The notes below the pieces were generated by a model. The model made no database searches and had not been told where the DNA came from. It saw nothing but the letters and a program-made list of their open reading frames with translations. Of a DNA stretch of 64,000 nucleotides, positions 1 to 29,104 are shown piece by piece. Both the position numbers and the translations under genes were made by a program. Positions within the stretch are counted from its first letter, which is position 1; each line of letters opens with the position of its first letter. Source of the DNA: Citrus sinensis (Eukaryota; Streptophyta; Magnoliopsida; Sapindales; Rutaceae); NCBI RefSeq assembly GCF_022201045.2, contig NC_068558.1:37839501-37903500 (forward strand), in the 5' to 3' direction.

Positions 1-1
1 C

Positions 2-1498
2 TCCGATGGTCTCACCACCAAGAAGAATGAAAAATTTTGGTCAATGCAATTGCCAGTCATTATTGCTGAGATTACCATTGCAGTTTTCTTGATAACTGTT
101 GTGACTTTAATTTCTATTTTATACGTACGATACAGGTTAAGGAACTGTCAATGCTCTGGTAAAGCGTCAAAGTCCCAGAAAACCAATGGTGCTGGTTCTC
201 CATATCAGAAGGATAATGGCAAAATCCGTCCTGATTTCGATGACCTTAAGATAAGGAGAGCTCAGATGTTTACTTACGAGGAACTTGAGAGAGCCACTGG
301 GGGATTCAAAGAAGAAGTGGGAAAGGGAAGTTTCTCCTGTGTGTATAAAGGGGTACTGAAAGATGGGACGGTTGTTGCGGTTAAAAAAGCCATAGCAACT
401 TCAGACAGGCAAAAGAATTCAAAAGAGTTCCATACGGAGTTAGATCTCTTATCAAGACTAAACCATGCTCATTTGCTCAACCTGCTTGGCTATTGTGAAG
501 AAGGTAGAGAAAGGCTTTTGGTTTATGAGTTCATGGCTCATGGCTCCTTGCATCAACATCTTCATGGAAAGAGCAAGGCATTAAAGGAGCAACTGGATTG
601 GGTTAGAAGAGTAACGATTGCAGTTCAAGCAGCTCGTGGTATTGAGTACCTGCACGGTTATGCTTGTCCGCCTGTCATTCATCGAGACATAAAGTCATCA
701 AACATTCTTATTGATGAGGAACACAATGCTCGAGTGGCTGATTTTGGTCTCTCTCTGTTGGGACCTGCAGATAGTAGTTCTCCATTAGCCGAGCTACCAG
801 CTGGTACCCTTGGCTACCTTGATCCCGAGTACTACAGACTTCACTACCTCACAACAAAATCTGATGTCTACAGCTTTGGTGTGCTACTCTTGGAGATCCT
901 TAGTGGTCGAAAAGCCATTGACATGCAATTTGAAGAAGGCAATATAGTTGAATGGGCAGTTCCTTTGATCAAATCAGGAGACATAACTGCAATTTTAGAT
1001 CCGGTCTTGAAGCTTCCTTCTGATCTTGATGCCTTGAAAAGGATTGCAAATGTTGCTTGCAAATGTGTCAGAATGAGAGGTAAGGAGAGGCCATCAATGG
1101 ATAAAGTGACAACAGCGCTTGAACGTGCTCTTGCACAACTGATGGGCAGTCCTTGCAGCGAGCAACCAATTTTGCCAACTGAGGTTGTTTTGGGAAGTAA
1201 CAGAATGCACAAGAAATCCTCACAAAGATCATCGAACCGCTCAACCTCGGAAACTGATGTAGCAGAAGCCGAGGACCAGAGGTTCGAATTTAGGGCTCCA
1301 TCATGGATAACGTTCCCCAGTGTTACTTCTTCCCAAAGGAGAAAGTCCTCAGTCTCAGATGCAGATGTTGATGGGAAAAATTTGGAAGCAAGAAATATGG
1401 GCAATGCCGGAAGCATCGGCGATGGATTAAGGAGTTTGGAGGAAGAAATTGGACCTGCTTCTCCTCAAGAAAACTTGTACTTGCAGCACAATTTCTAG
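2..1498 (+). CDS. ACR4: CRINKLY4/ACR4-like receptor kinase, 3' part (5' end outside window)
   Basis: Membrane receptor-like serine/threonine kinase of the CR4 family, known for roles in epidermal differentiation and asymmetric root-cell division. The frame is open from base 2, and the first ATG at 44 is internal, so the extracellular crinkly repeats and TNFR-like region lie off the window. Visible in order: a hydrophobic membrane segment (about residues 5-28 after that Met), a juxtamembrane stretch, and a full kinase domain with glycine loop GKGSFSCV, VAVKKA lysine, HRDIKSSN catalytic loop, DFG and the activation segment AGTLGYLDPEY. The Ser-rich tail carries the family-typical APSWITFPSVTSSQRRKSS. 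All catalytic residues are present and there is no intron, as is usual for ACR4. It converges on GCN2. The family assignment is firm; orthology to ACR4 rather than a CRR paralogue rests on close resemblance of kinase and tail. Confidence 0.9.
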   Translation, partial: SDGLTTKKNEKFWSMQLPVIIAEITIAVFLITVVTLISILYVRYRLRNCQCSGKASKSQKTNGAGSPYQKDNGKIRPDFDDLKIRRAQMFTYEELERATGGFKEEVGKGSFSCVYKGVLKDGTVVAVKKAIATSDRQKNSKEFHTELDLLSRLNHAHLLNLLGYCEEGRERLLVYEFMAHGSLHQHLHGKSKALKEQLDWVRRVTIAVQAARGIEYLHGYACPPVIHRDIKSSNILIDEEHNARVADFGLSLLGPADSSSPLAELPAGTLGYLDPEYYRLHYLTTKSDVYSFGVLLLEILSGRKAIDMQFEEGNIVEWAVPLIKSGDITAILDPVLKLPSDLDALKRIANVACKCVRMRGKERPSMDKVTTALERALAQLMGSPCSEQPILPTEVVLGSNRMHKKSSQRSSNRSTSETDVAEAEDQRFEFRAPSWITFPSVTSSQRRKSSVSDADVDGKNLEARNMGNAGSIGDGLRSLEEEIGPASPQENLYLQHNF

Positions 1499-2155
1499 GA
1501 TGATCTTAAAATGCATTTTGCATTCTTGATTCAACATGATATTGGTGGTTGGTAAATTAACCCAAAAAAAAAAAAATGTAATTCTCTCCGGTATTTGTGC
1601 AACTACTGCCATCAGTGATATGACTGCCCATCTTATTTTGTGTTAGCGCACATATTGAGACCAGAATCATGCAAAATATAATTCCATATTTAATTATTTC
1701 AAGGAAGACAATAAACAAAAAAGAAAAGAGAAACATAGAAAATTTTAACTCGTGTGATCAAGTGATGACGTATCCATAAACTAGTTGTTCTTTATACACA
1801 GTTATGAACAGAAAAACCAAAAAGAGAACTTTATATACAAATATACATCTGCAAACACTATGTATCCTATCAATTTATGTAGTGAACTCTGCTAAATCTG
1901 GTGGTAAATAAAGATGTCTACAAAAAACCTAAAACTAAAACTGCAAAACTTCATGGCTGGAACTTCGTCTGCCTTTCAAAATGCTTAAACAAACTCTGCT
2001 ACGAGGGAAAACAGTATAGGCGATCTTGTCCCAGAACTTTAATCTTTTTACTGGGTATTTGCTAAGGCAACTCAAGCTACATTATTCTTCCTAATGTGTT
2101 GCAGAGTAGCAATTGGAGCTGTGGCTTACTGAAAACTAATCTTTGATATGAAGGC
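1499..2155. other. Convergent 3' region between the receptor kinase and GCN2
   Basis: No coding potential seen. AT-rich sequence that should hold the two opposing 3' UTRs, with an A-run near 1563-1576 and several poly(A)-signal-like stretches on both strands. No repeat recognised. Confidence 0.6.
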
Positions 2156-19950
<17,795 letters not shown>

Positions 19951-22208
19951 TAAAAAATGAATTGAAGCGGCAACAGCTCCTCCTCTGGCTCTTTCTCGAA
20001 TGCACTCGTTAAACCCAATTCACAAATAAATGCAGAAACAGATGAAACTTGACAAACCCAAGAACCCCTTCTGTTATTTCCCTCCAAAAATGAAACAGCT
20101 TACTCAACGCCGATGATTCACTTTCACATCTCAATGAAGCTGTAGAAATTTCAAGGATCTTGAAACTTGATAGTAAAAAAACGAGAGCGTTATGTTAATA
20201 TTGATTGGATTGATAGTGGAAAACTGGAAATAATAAATGAGAAGAATATTTAAAGTTTGCGTTTAAAATTTCGCTTGGAAAAAAAGAACTTGTCAAGTTG
20301 AAGCTGGTGGCGCACTGTCAAATTGGAAAATAAAATTATTAATATTACGTCAATAATTATTTTAATTTTTGTACGATAGAATGAATAAATAAAGTAATAA
20401 ACCATGTATAAAAATAAAATAAATTTACTACAAAAATTTTGTTCCTCTTTAAATAATATTATGCTTACTTAATTTGAACATTTAGGTAAATTATGCTTAT
20501 AACACCAATCATTTAATACTATGAGTATGATATTAATTAATTTTATTATTAATTTTGTTGATTTACTTGGGACTCAAGCTTCAGCTCATAGACTCCTTTC
20601 TTTATTATTTTCATTTTTGTTTTAATTATGACATACAACTTTGTATGAGTGTCCATATTTAAAAGAAATATATATATATATATATGCTGTTGCTCTACTT
20701 TATTCTATGAAAAAAATAGAATTTCATTGGATTTACTTGGGACTCAAGCTTCAGCTCATAGACTTCTTTCTTTATTATTTTCATTTTTGTTTTAATTATG
20801 ACATACAACTTTGTATGAGTGTCCAAATTTAAAAGAAATATATATATGCTGTTGCTCTACTTTATTCTATGAAAAAAATAGAATTTCATTGGATTGAATT
20901 ATTTAATATTTATTGTGTACTACATGATACAACTTGATTCATTGGCATAGCTTATAAGAAAATTCAAACATCCTAATATTAACTATTAGTTATTTAAAAT
21001 TATTTTTCAAGATAGAAAAAGTTAGTAATTAAAGATTGTATTCAACTTTTATCTATGACATGTCGGTTATTAATTTATCACATAGGTACATGTCGTCATA
21101 GAATATGAAATTTTTATGACAATTCGTTTATATAATCAGAATTGATATGAAATATCGGAGGTAAAAGTACATGACTAGTCGGTTTTAGGTTCATCTTGTA
21201 AATGAATTATCATACACTTTATGAAATCTGTACGGCCTTACATTCATGAGTATTGCTTATTTAATGGTTGAAAGTACCCTCATTCCCAACTCTCGTCGGA
21301 CGGGAAAAGCAAAATCCCTAACCGCTCCCGGTCTCCCACGCCATCGCACCTCGTTGTTCTCACGCCACAGCCGCCGCTGCTCGCACCCTCGCACCTTTTG
21401 CTGGTATATCGAATAATTTCGGTGTTTTTAATGGTGATTACTGCTTTTGTGTTTATTAAGGAAAATGTTATTCAAAGCTACTGAATTTGATGTTTTAATA
21501 GAGATTATTATGCAGAAAAATCGTAAGACGTATTACGAAATAATTTCTGATTAATTGCTGTTCAGAGTTTAGTATGTGGGCAGAATTTTAACCTTGAACT
21601 TATTGTCTAGTGATTGTCATGCAAAAAAATAAATAAATAAATGAAAATCATGATTCTGAAAATAAGATTACATGAAAAGGGTAATGAAAACTTGTTCATT
21701 TGTGACTGATTGATTCTGTTATTGCTAGTTGATTGTAGTTGACAATTGGAGTTCCTCATACTGGAGTGAACGTGAAACAACAAATATTAGCTAGTGGCAT
21801 TGCCACTTTTTTGCGAAATCTGCTTGTGTTAGTATCTATACATACCACTGTAGGTTCATGTTTGGTTTCTATATGGGTCTATGTTTTAGTTGTGTATTGG
21901 TGGTGGGGAAACATAGTAAAACCAATGCCAGAATGTTTGGCGTCATTCAAAGGACCCTATGCTTCTAACTCAATACAACATTGCAAATTTTGAAGGTTTT
22001 GTATTTGAACACTTGCTAAATCATTTAGTTTTCTGTATACTGTATTGTGAGTTATTGTTTGGGATTTTGATGTGGTGGATGGATATCTTTGGTTTCTACT
22101 GATGGATGTATTCAACTTTCTCCGTGGGTTGAAATTTTAAAAACTAGTGACTTATCAGGCTCTTGTTTTTGGGTTTTTTTTTTTTCCAGATTTGTATTCT
22201 TCTCCTAC
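19951..22208. promoter_or_regulatory. Shared divergent promoter region of GCN2 (-) and the RRM gene (+)
   Basis: A 2.26-kb gap between opposed start codons. The part next to GCN2 (19951-20300) and the CG/pyrimidine-rich part at 21280-21400 are the likely two transcription start zones. A 170-base tandem duplication lies in the middle. The RRM gene appears to have a 5' UTR intron: donor at 21404 (CTG/GTATAT) and pyrimidine-rich acceptor at 22189. No open frame here looks genuine; the 84-codon frame at 21739 lies inside that intron. Confidence 0.55.
20560..20893. repeat. Tandem duplication, two units of about 165-170 bases
   Basis: Unit 1 starts near 20560 and unit 2 near 20730. Both begin GATTTACTTGGGACTCAAGC and end in a stretch encoding nothing, with an internal (AT)n of different length (about 20 versus 10 bases). 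Unit identity is nearly complete outside the AT tract, so the event is recent. It lies about 0.6 kb upstream of the GCN2 start. Confidence 0.9.
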
Positions 22209-22943
22209 ATGGGGTCTACAACTGAGGCGGAGTATGCTGCATTTCTTGAGAAGGTGAAGCGGACAGTTTACCTCGACAACCTCTCGCCTCAAGTTACAGA
22301 ACCTGTCATTAGAACCGCACTCGATCAGTTTGGGAATGTCAAAAACGTTCAATTTATCCCAAACTACACAGAGTTCAGGAATATCCCACACTGTGCTTTG
22401 GTGGAGATGGAGAACTTGAAGCAAGCCAAGGATGTGGTCACATCTTTGCACGAGTTTCCATTCATGATGTCAGGAATGCCAAGGCCTGTGAGGGCACGGG
22501 CTGCTGAAGTGGAGATGTTTGATGATCACCCGGCAAAACCTGGTCAAAGAATACAATTCCAATGGTTGGATCCCAATGATCCTGATTTTGAGGTAGCACA
22601 AAGGTTGAAGCGCCTTGCTCGGAAACATGCCGCTGAAGCTTCGTTTGTGCTCAAGGTAAGTCTCGTGTTCTTACAATAACTACTGCAGTCGCTTTTAGTT
22701 ATTCATCGTGCATTTTTCTTTATCGAACTTGTCTCCGAAATTCTGGACCTGCCTTTTTCTCATCTAAGTGGCGATATCCATTTCGTGTAGGAACAACTGG
22801 AGCAGGAAGAGCAGCTCGCAAATCAGCAAGAAGAAACCCTTAAACAAAATTACAAGAAGTATGAGACACTAGAGGGCATTATGTCTGATGGAACTGCACA
22901 TCGTTTGGGACGCCGCTATGATGTGAGAATCCATGATGATTGA
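22209..22943 (+). CDS. AIPP1: RRM RNA-binding protein, AIPP1/EDM3-like, 199 aa, 2 exons
   Basis: Exons 22209-22655 and 22791-22943; the junction AAG/GTAAGT..TGTAG/GAA keeps frame and the stop is TGA. The start is the Met of MGSTTEAEYAAFLEK just after the 5' UTR intron acceptor; the open frame upstream of it is intronic. A single RRM-like fold covers about residues 15-90 (TVYLDNLSPQV, then a FGNVKNVQFIPN strand). A conserved tail DWxDPNDPDFE-like region and a Glu/Gln-rich helix (exon 2) follow, ending in GRRYDVRIHDD. The layout matches, from memory, Arabidopsis At1g05970 (AIPP1/EDM3), which works with ASI1 and EDM2 to allow full-length transcription of genes carrying intronic heterochromatin. 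The RRM call is firm; the orthologue name is an inference. Confidence 0.72.
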
Positions 22944-24513
22944 TAATTTGTGTGAATCTTTTGGTTGGGCTTCTAATGAACATATCTGTAAATTTCAATG
23001 GACTTCAATGCTGGATATACAAATGACTCTAATGTTTTGCCAAAAAGAAAAATGAAAAAAAATGAAAAAAAAAATTGATATACTCAAATATGAACGATGA
23101 ACCTATTCGTTTATTCCATATCAACGTTCAATTTCATATGCGTTATATAAAAATTAAGTATTAGCGTATATCTTAAAATTCATGCTAAGAGGTTCATCAT
23201 CACAAATAATGTCACATATCATGTACCATGTGTATTGAAAATGATAATAATATAATAAGTTATTTTAAAAATTGTGAAAAATCATTGATCACTTGATGAG
23301 CATACCATCTTATTTGAGAAGAACATCTTAGTATATCTAACATTTTGATAAAAGTTTTTCGTTGTTGATTATATACCTAAAATTATTTCCAAAATAAAAA
23401 TATTAAAAATCATAATGAACCATTAACATTTTTCAATCATATTTATTACATCGACACTTTGTTTTTTAATTTTCGATGCTCCCATCTTCCACCCCCGAAA
23501 ATAATTACAAAAAAAATAACAAAATAACAACTTACAAATATTTTAAAGAAGCCCAACTTGTCAATGTGACAGTATCCTTATAATATACCATACTTGTTTT
23601 GAGATAAATGTCTTTTAGTCCCAGAAGATTAAATCGATTAATCATACAATTAGTTACAGTGTTCTTTAAAAATTACCTAAAATTCCATATCCTTTATCTC
23701 TACATTTGATAGTTTACATATTAAAGTCTTAAATTTTAATTATGCCTTATTTTTCATTTATTTGAATTATAGATTATGTCAAACAAAATTTTTATCCAAT
23801 CCTTGGAAAGTTCAATCAAAGTTTTAACAACTACAAAAGTAATGAGCTCTGTGAAAGCTGAGACTTGGTTGAGTCTCGAGTGGTTTTTAGAGAATTTTAT
23901 TTGACGAACTATGTTAGTTCAAATCTTAAAGAAAGTATGAACGTTAAAAATTATTTGGATTTAATCCACACTTTAACGTTTAATATAAAAATAATTTTGA
24001 TAATATTTAAGAATATAAAAATTAACTACAGCAAGACCTCAATGAATTAATAGCACTGGAACAATATACATAAGTTAAACGAATACTAAGTAATCCAATA
24101 ATAATTTAACACGTTTGGCCTCAATTTAAGATTGAAAGAACATTACATAGAGTTGAGATTGAAATTTATCGAGTATTAATTTAGTAATATTTTACTCGAA
24201 AATCATTCACCTATTATTTTCTTGTTTCTTTCCTTCATATATTCAATAGTGGACAAAGTAAGATAGAGAGAGAGAGAGAGAGGATCTTGCCTCACCCACA
24301 TCGAACCAATCAAAATGCTTGCTTGTATTTCTCTTGATGAGCCTACTCGATTCCCCTCCTGACCCCCATCCACAAATACACGCACTCATTAACCCACACC
24401 TTGACATTACACAACGAACAACGCATATCCCCACTCTCTTTTGCCTTCAAGTATTTCATTTCTTCCAAATATAAAAAATAAAAACAAAGAAGTAATAACG
24501 ATAACAAACAATA
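22944..24513. other. Intergenic region upstream of GUN4
   Basis: The RRM gene's 3' UTR runs to about 23050. The rest is AT-rich with no supported gene. A (GA)n run at about 24265-24283 and pyrimidine/CA-rich sequence (24285-24510) immediately precede GUN4 and probably include its core promoter and 5' UTR. The 61-codon frame at 23865 has no recognisable content. Confidence 0.5.
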
Positions 24514-25365
24514 ATGGCCACAAACTCTCTCCAATCCCTCCACCACCATTCCTTCCTCCGGCGCCACCACCCCGACGCCGCTCCGGCAGCCGCTCTCAAA
24601 CCCACCAACCCAAATTCCCTGTCTTTCTCACTGTCTAATAACAACAATACTACTACTACTACAACAACTAGTGCAAATACTATGATCACATTCTCATCAC
24701 TTTCCCCATCTACCACTTCTTCTTCTTCTTCTTCATCACAAACATCTACTACTACTACTACTACAACAACAACAACTTCAGAGCCCATCTCCTTTGACCT
24801 TCTTCACCAACACTTACAAGCCCAAAACTTCCGGCAAGCCGATGAAGAAACCCGCCGCCTGCTCATTGCCCTCGCCGGGGAAGCCTCAGAGAAACGTGGG
24901 TATGTCTTCTTCTCTGAAGTTCAGTTCATTGCAGAAGCCGACTTGAAAGCCATCGACGAGCTCTGGAGACAGTACAGTGACAACAAGTTTGGGTACAGCG
25001 TTCAGAAGAAGATTTGGGAGAAAGTTAACAAAGATTTTACAAATTTTTTCATCAGAGTTGGGTGGATGAAGAAGCTGGACACTGAAATGGAGCAGTACAA
25101 TTACAGGGCTTTTCCTACTGAGTTTATTTGGGAGAACGGGAAGGAAACTCCCGTGGGGCATTTGCCATTAACAAATGCTTTGAGAGGGACACAGTTGCTT
25201 GCTAGTATCTTGAATCATCCTGCTTTTGAAGGCATGCAAGATGATGATGATGATGATAATAAGCAAGAAGAAGAAGTAAGTAAATTTGGTGGTGGTGGTG
25301 ATAATGGAGTTCTGAAGACAAAGCCATTGAGCAAGAGTGTGTTGAAGACAGATTACAGCTTTTAG
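24514..25365 (+). CDS. GUN4: GUN4, chloroplast tetrapyrrole-binding protein, 283 aa
   Basis: Binds protoporphyrin IX and Mg-protoporphyrin IX, stimulates magnesium chelatase and takes part in plastid-to-nucleus signalling. Single exon, as is usual. Residues 1 to about 90 form a Ser/Thr-rich plastid transit region. The GUN4 domain covers about 92-235, with FRQADEETRRLL, the LWRQYSDNKFGYSVQKKIW core and FPTEFIWENGKETPVGHLP. The C-terminal tail has six consecutive Asp and a Gly run, then ends SVLKTDYSF. Three trinucleotide tracts (Thr and Ser runs in the transit region, Asp run in the tail) are likely length-polymorphic. The start fits because the transit region begins directly at MATNSLQSLHHHS and no earlier in-frame Met is needed. 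Confidence 0.95.
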   Translation: MATNSLQSLHHHSFLRRHHPDAAPAAALKPTNPNSLSFSLSNNNNTTTTTTTSANTMITFSSLSPSTTSSSSSSSQTSTTTTTTTTTTSEPISFDLLHQHLQAQNFRQADEETRRLLIALAGEASEKRGYVFFSEVQFIAEADLKAIDELWRQYSDNKFGYSVQKKIWEKVNKDFTNFFIRVGWMKKLDTEMEQYNYRAFPTEFIWENGKETPVGHLPLTNALRGTQLLASILNHPAFEGMQDDDDDDNKQEEEVSKFGGGGDNGVLKTKPLSKSVLKTDYSF

Positions 25366-26271
25366 AGTTTGTGAATTCTACCTTTTTTAGCACATACCCA
25401 CAACACAAGACATGGTTAAAAAATGGGAATTGGGTTTTCTTTTAATTTTTTAAATTATTTTGTAATTGTAGTGGGAAGTAATTATGAGAGTGATCAATTG
25501 AATATTGATGGTTTTTAATCTTTCTTGTATCTACTTTTCTCAACCTTTTATGTAATGTTGAGAATAAACAAATATATCGTATGTTATTACTTTTAAGGAT
25601 TGGAATGAATGGTGACAAAGCAGGACTGGTCCACTTTTTTTTTTTTTGTTGGTTTAATTGGTCTTTTTTGTGACCCTTGATATACATTCTCCTTTGCGAA
25701 CAAGATTCACTCACCTATTAATATGAAACAAAAAAAAAAAAAAAACTAAGATATAATTATTATGCCCTTTCATAATCACAAGAATTCTAAAGTTATTATC
25801 AAGATTTGAGATTTTCTTCCGTCTGTTTCTGTTGGCAAATACCTCTCAACTTTGTTGTTATTTGTCTCTACTCCGCTATCTTCGAAAGATTTTGGGCCGA
25901 CTGTTGCTTTTGTGATTTGAATATTACCAGAATGCAACAAGCACTTATTTATTTTTTATTAGTACTTCGAGAGAGCTTAAATCAGCATTAATGATTAATA
26001 TACCAAACAATCCTTTAATATTCCAATGGGTTCGGTGCTCCCCAGGGCATTACTGAAACAACAATATCATAGTTTTAAATCTCTCTTCTTTCATTTATAA
26101 AATTCTTCAATAAGTTTCTTCGGTTACAAGTTATATTTTTCAAGTTGCTCAACAATTAAAATGATAATGCATTAAGCGAACATTTTAATAAAACTTTATA
26201 GACTATAATAGCAAAAATACTTGAATTTTGTAACGGCGCCATCACTATAAATTAACTTGGGAATAACAATG

Positions 26272-26656
26272 AACCAATGGGCCTTTGGTTCAGTGGGAGA
26301 GCCCTTGCACTTAGAATAATGAGTGCAAGGGTTCGAGCCTCCATAAAAGTATTTATGGGGCTTATTTACAATCCTTCCTTAATTATCACATAATTGAGTG
26401 GAGCCAGTCTATTCCTCACGAAATGTGAGTAGAGTAGACAGCCCTTGAATATTTGAGAGGGTTTGAAGAATTTGGGCAGCGCTTCAGAGGAGTAATGTGA
26501 GTAGAGTAGACAGCCCTTGAATATTTGAGAGGGTTTGAAGAATTTGGGCAGCGCTTCAGAGGAGTACATGCCACGATGAAGGTCCCAATTGTAGAATCTG
26601 TGTGTAAATATTAATTGTAATACCTACAGTCCTGTATAAACAGTATTCAAAAAAAA
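26272..26656 (+). mobile_element. tRNA-derived SINE with 18-bp target site duplication
   Basis: Pol III-type promoter boxes are visible: box A-like TTGGTTCAGTGGGAGAGC near 26285 and box B GGTTCGAGCCT at 26330-26340. The element ends in an A-run. It is flanked by the 18-bp direct repeat AACTTGGGAATAACAATG at 26254-26271 and 26657-26674. The paralogous site near 31965 lacks the element, confirming both ends. The body holds a 72-bp tandem duplication. Short frames across it are not genes. Confidence 0.88.
26423..26566. repeat. 72-bp tandem duplication inside the SINE
   Basis: Two units (26423-26494 and 26495-26566), identical or nearly so. Each begins ATGTGAGTAGAGTAGACAGC and ends in GCTTCAGAGGAGTA. 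A sibling SINE copy elsewhere in the genome would show whether this is family-wide or private to this copy. Confidence 0.92.
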
Positions 26657-27298
26657 AACTTGGGAATAACAATGTCACGAGTCCGGGGTGGATACTGGAT
26701 CCCCCGCTCCGGGACCCCTACTCCAGATCCAGATTGTCTCAACTTCATCACATGGGCCTATCCATTTTTTTCCCACATCAGGATCCATAAACAGAAAAAC
26801 AAATAAATAAAAATCGGACTAGACCTGCAAGAAGTTCATTGATTTTTAATAAGATTATAATAAATGAGAAAATAAAAGTAAATGGATCCAAGACAAGAGG
26901 CTTGGTGTTAAGTCTGCAGTAATCACACAAAATTTTTATACAAATAACATTACAAAAACTATGGCCAAAAAGGTTAATATGAATAGAAAATCTTAAACTT
27001 ACAAATGATAAAGAAAATATGGCATTAGATGATGATACGTTACTAGCAACGTGTTCAGCACTAGAACCACAGGCAAGAAATCAAGTGTGTCTAATGCTCT
27101 GGTCCAAAAGGTCCATACACCTTGGACAATACTCATAAAGTTTGAACAGAAGACATCTCTACTCTAGTATTTACCACATTCTGACACAAAACTGAACTGA
27201 GCAGAACTGCAATAAAATAATACCTCCAAGTCTACCATATCCACCAGATTTTTCAGTAGTAAATCTGCTATAAGCTTTGTTGATATTTCAGGTCGTCC

Positions 27299-27531
27299 TC
27301 AAAAGTTTTGGTCATAATCTTCAAAGAAACAAAAAAAAAAATCAGTTGAACAACTTTGAAAGTAATACAATAGCGTTTGGAAGAAACAACAAATATCAGC
27401 TTAGACTTATGTAAAGCCCTTGGATTAGCTTAGACTTATGCAAAGAAGCAATGATACCCTCACCTCCAGGTTGCGCTGCAAAACGGTTCCCAATACTCAA
27501 TGGCTGTATTGTATCATCCCCTTTTTGGACC
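27299..27531 (-). pseudogene. Two exon-like pieces of an unidentified gene
   Basis: Reading the minus strand, a TGCAG acceptor near 27532 opens an exon encoding VQKGDDTIQPLSIGNRFAAQ, ending at GGAG/GTGAGG (27464). This joins in frame to 27318-27299, encoding DYDQNF and a stop. The splice signals and frame continuity suggest the last two exons of a real gene. No upstream exons are recognised, and I cannot name the family. It could be a remnant or the 3' end of a gene whose other exons I missed. Confidence 0.35.
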
Positions 27532-29104
27532 TGCAAAAACCCAAAACTTTTACGCTGTAGTTAGAAAGCAAGGGCACATCCTCATTCCATGCTACATTCA
27601 ATCAGGAAATACTATGATGGGACATCTAGTACATAAGAGGAATATCATCTGTAATTGAGTATTATACAGCCGTAAGACAGAGACAAGAAATATAATGTTT
27701 CCAAAGCAGCAAAGAAATGAGAACATAGTTTGTAACCACATAGCAGGAGAATTAAAGAATTGATGTAATTCGAAACCTCATCATACATCACAAGAAAACA
27801 TCAAAAGCAGCTTCAGTTTAGAAAGCATCAAAGGCAGCTTCAAACTGACATCAAGCACTTGATCATTATATATCAGTATGAAACAGCAAATGCTAAAGAG
27901 GAAATTACAAAAGCGGACAGGAAGGCCACATGGGCAGCTAGAACTAACATATCAAAGTGATAATATATGACTGACTAAAGAGGCCCTTAACCACATAACT
28001 TCCCATAGTCACTTAAGCCGAATCCTCTGATCACAAAAATAAAAGACAATAAAACAATACAATTCACCCCAAACTCCTTCCTGAGAGCAATGAAGAAGAA
28101 TGAAGTGCCTTGAAAGTCAGGCAGTGTTCGGTAGACGGGATTCCTTTCCCCTGACTATTCCTTTGTGGTAATTCGGATTACAATGGAATTATTAATCCTT
28201 CACTTGGAGGATTTAAGGAATCCAAGTTAAGTCATATTACCCTTTTAAGAAGTAAATTTCCTACATTAACCTAAATACAAAATATGTATTTAATGCTTCA
28301 ATTCTTTATATTAGTTAAATCCATTTCTTACCAGCTGTTAAGACATCAATTTGACTGGTGGATGGAAATGGAGTGGGGATGAGTTGGCTTTCTCCATTCC
28401 CTCAATTTTTTATTTTTACCCCATTTTCCACTCCACTATTCTCCAACAGTGAGGCGGGGAGAAATAATCCTCATGTGGGAACAATTTCCCCCTTCTCATC
28501 CCCATTTTCCTGTTTCTTATTACAGTAGGTACTAATACATAAGTATAGTAATATAAAAATGAAAACAACTCAAATAAAACTATCGTTACCATATTGTAAT
28601 AGCATTCAAGGTATTAATAATAACAATAAAAAAGAATCTCTACAAGTTAGAATAAATTTTTGAGCGGTTGGAATTGAAATAAAAGAAAATTTTATCCAAA
28701 AGCTCAACCTCAATCCCACCCCATTAAGAATTTAGGGATTGATTTTTTACCTATTCCCAACCCCATCTTCCGAAAACATCAATTACAACATACAAATAGA
28801 GGCTGCAATCTCACAAAAAAGAACAATAAAAGTACACTTACAGAATTAAAATATTGTAAAATAAAATTTAACACGAACTTGGAACTGTTTAGTCCAGCTG
28901 AAACTAGATTGAGTTTAACAAGTGAAATAGGCTAAGATGCTCTTTTTTTCTTGTCAAGCTGCAACAACCTCTCAGTCACTAGTTTTCACCCGGCTTTTTC
29001 TTCCAATGCGAAGTTGGTGTTTGTCAACCAGAGAATTAACCCATGTGGCTAGCAGAAAAAAATTGACCAAAGTGATCCCTCCCTCTCCACTTAGAAAATC
29101 TATT

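Larger units (their letters stand above)
25416..26975. repeat. Duplicated block B (GUN4 downstream region)
   Basis: Begins in the GUN4 3' UTR at TTAAAAAATGGGAATTGGG and is repeated in the same orientation at about 31161-32290. This copy contains an extra SINE at 26272-26656 that the other copy lacks. Similarity ends near ATGGCCAAAAA. No gene is carried. Confidence 0.85.

Noticed and set aside
868-1416. 182-codon open frame on the minus strand opposite the ACR4-like kinase
   Set aside because: Entirely antisense to a conserved kinase and tail; no recognisable content. A frame shadow.
24456-24788. Val-rich minus-strand frame of 110 codons
   Set aside because: Reverse complement of the Thr/Ser trinucleotide runs of GUN4; low-complexity artefact.
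26281-26340. Possible tRNA gene
   Set aside because: It has box A- and box B-like sequence, but the arms do not pair as a cloverleaf and the flanking 18-bp duplication and A-tail identify a SINE.
26366-26569. 67-codon frame with a repeated peptide
   Set aside because: It is the 72-bp duplication of the SINE read on the minus strand.
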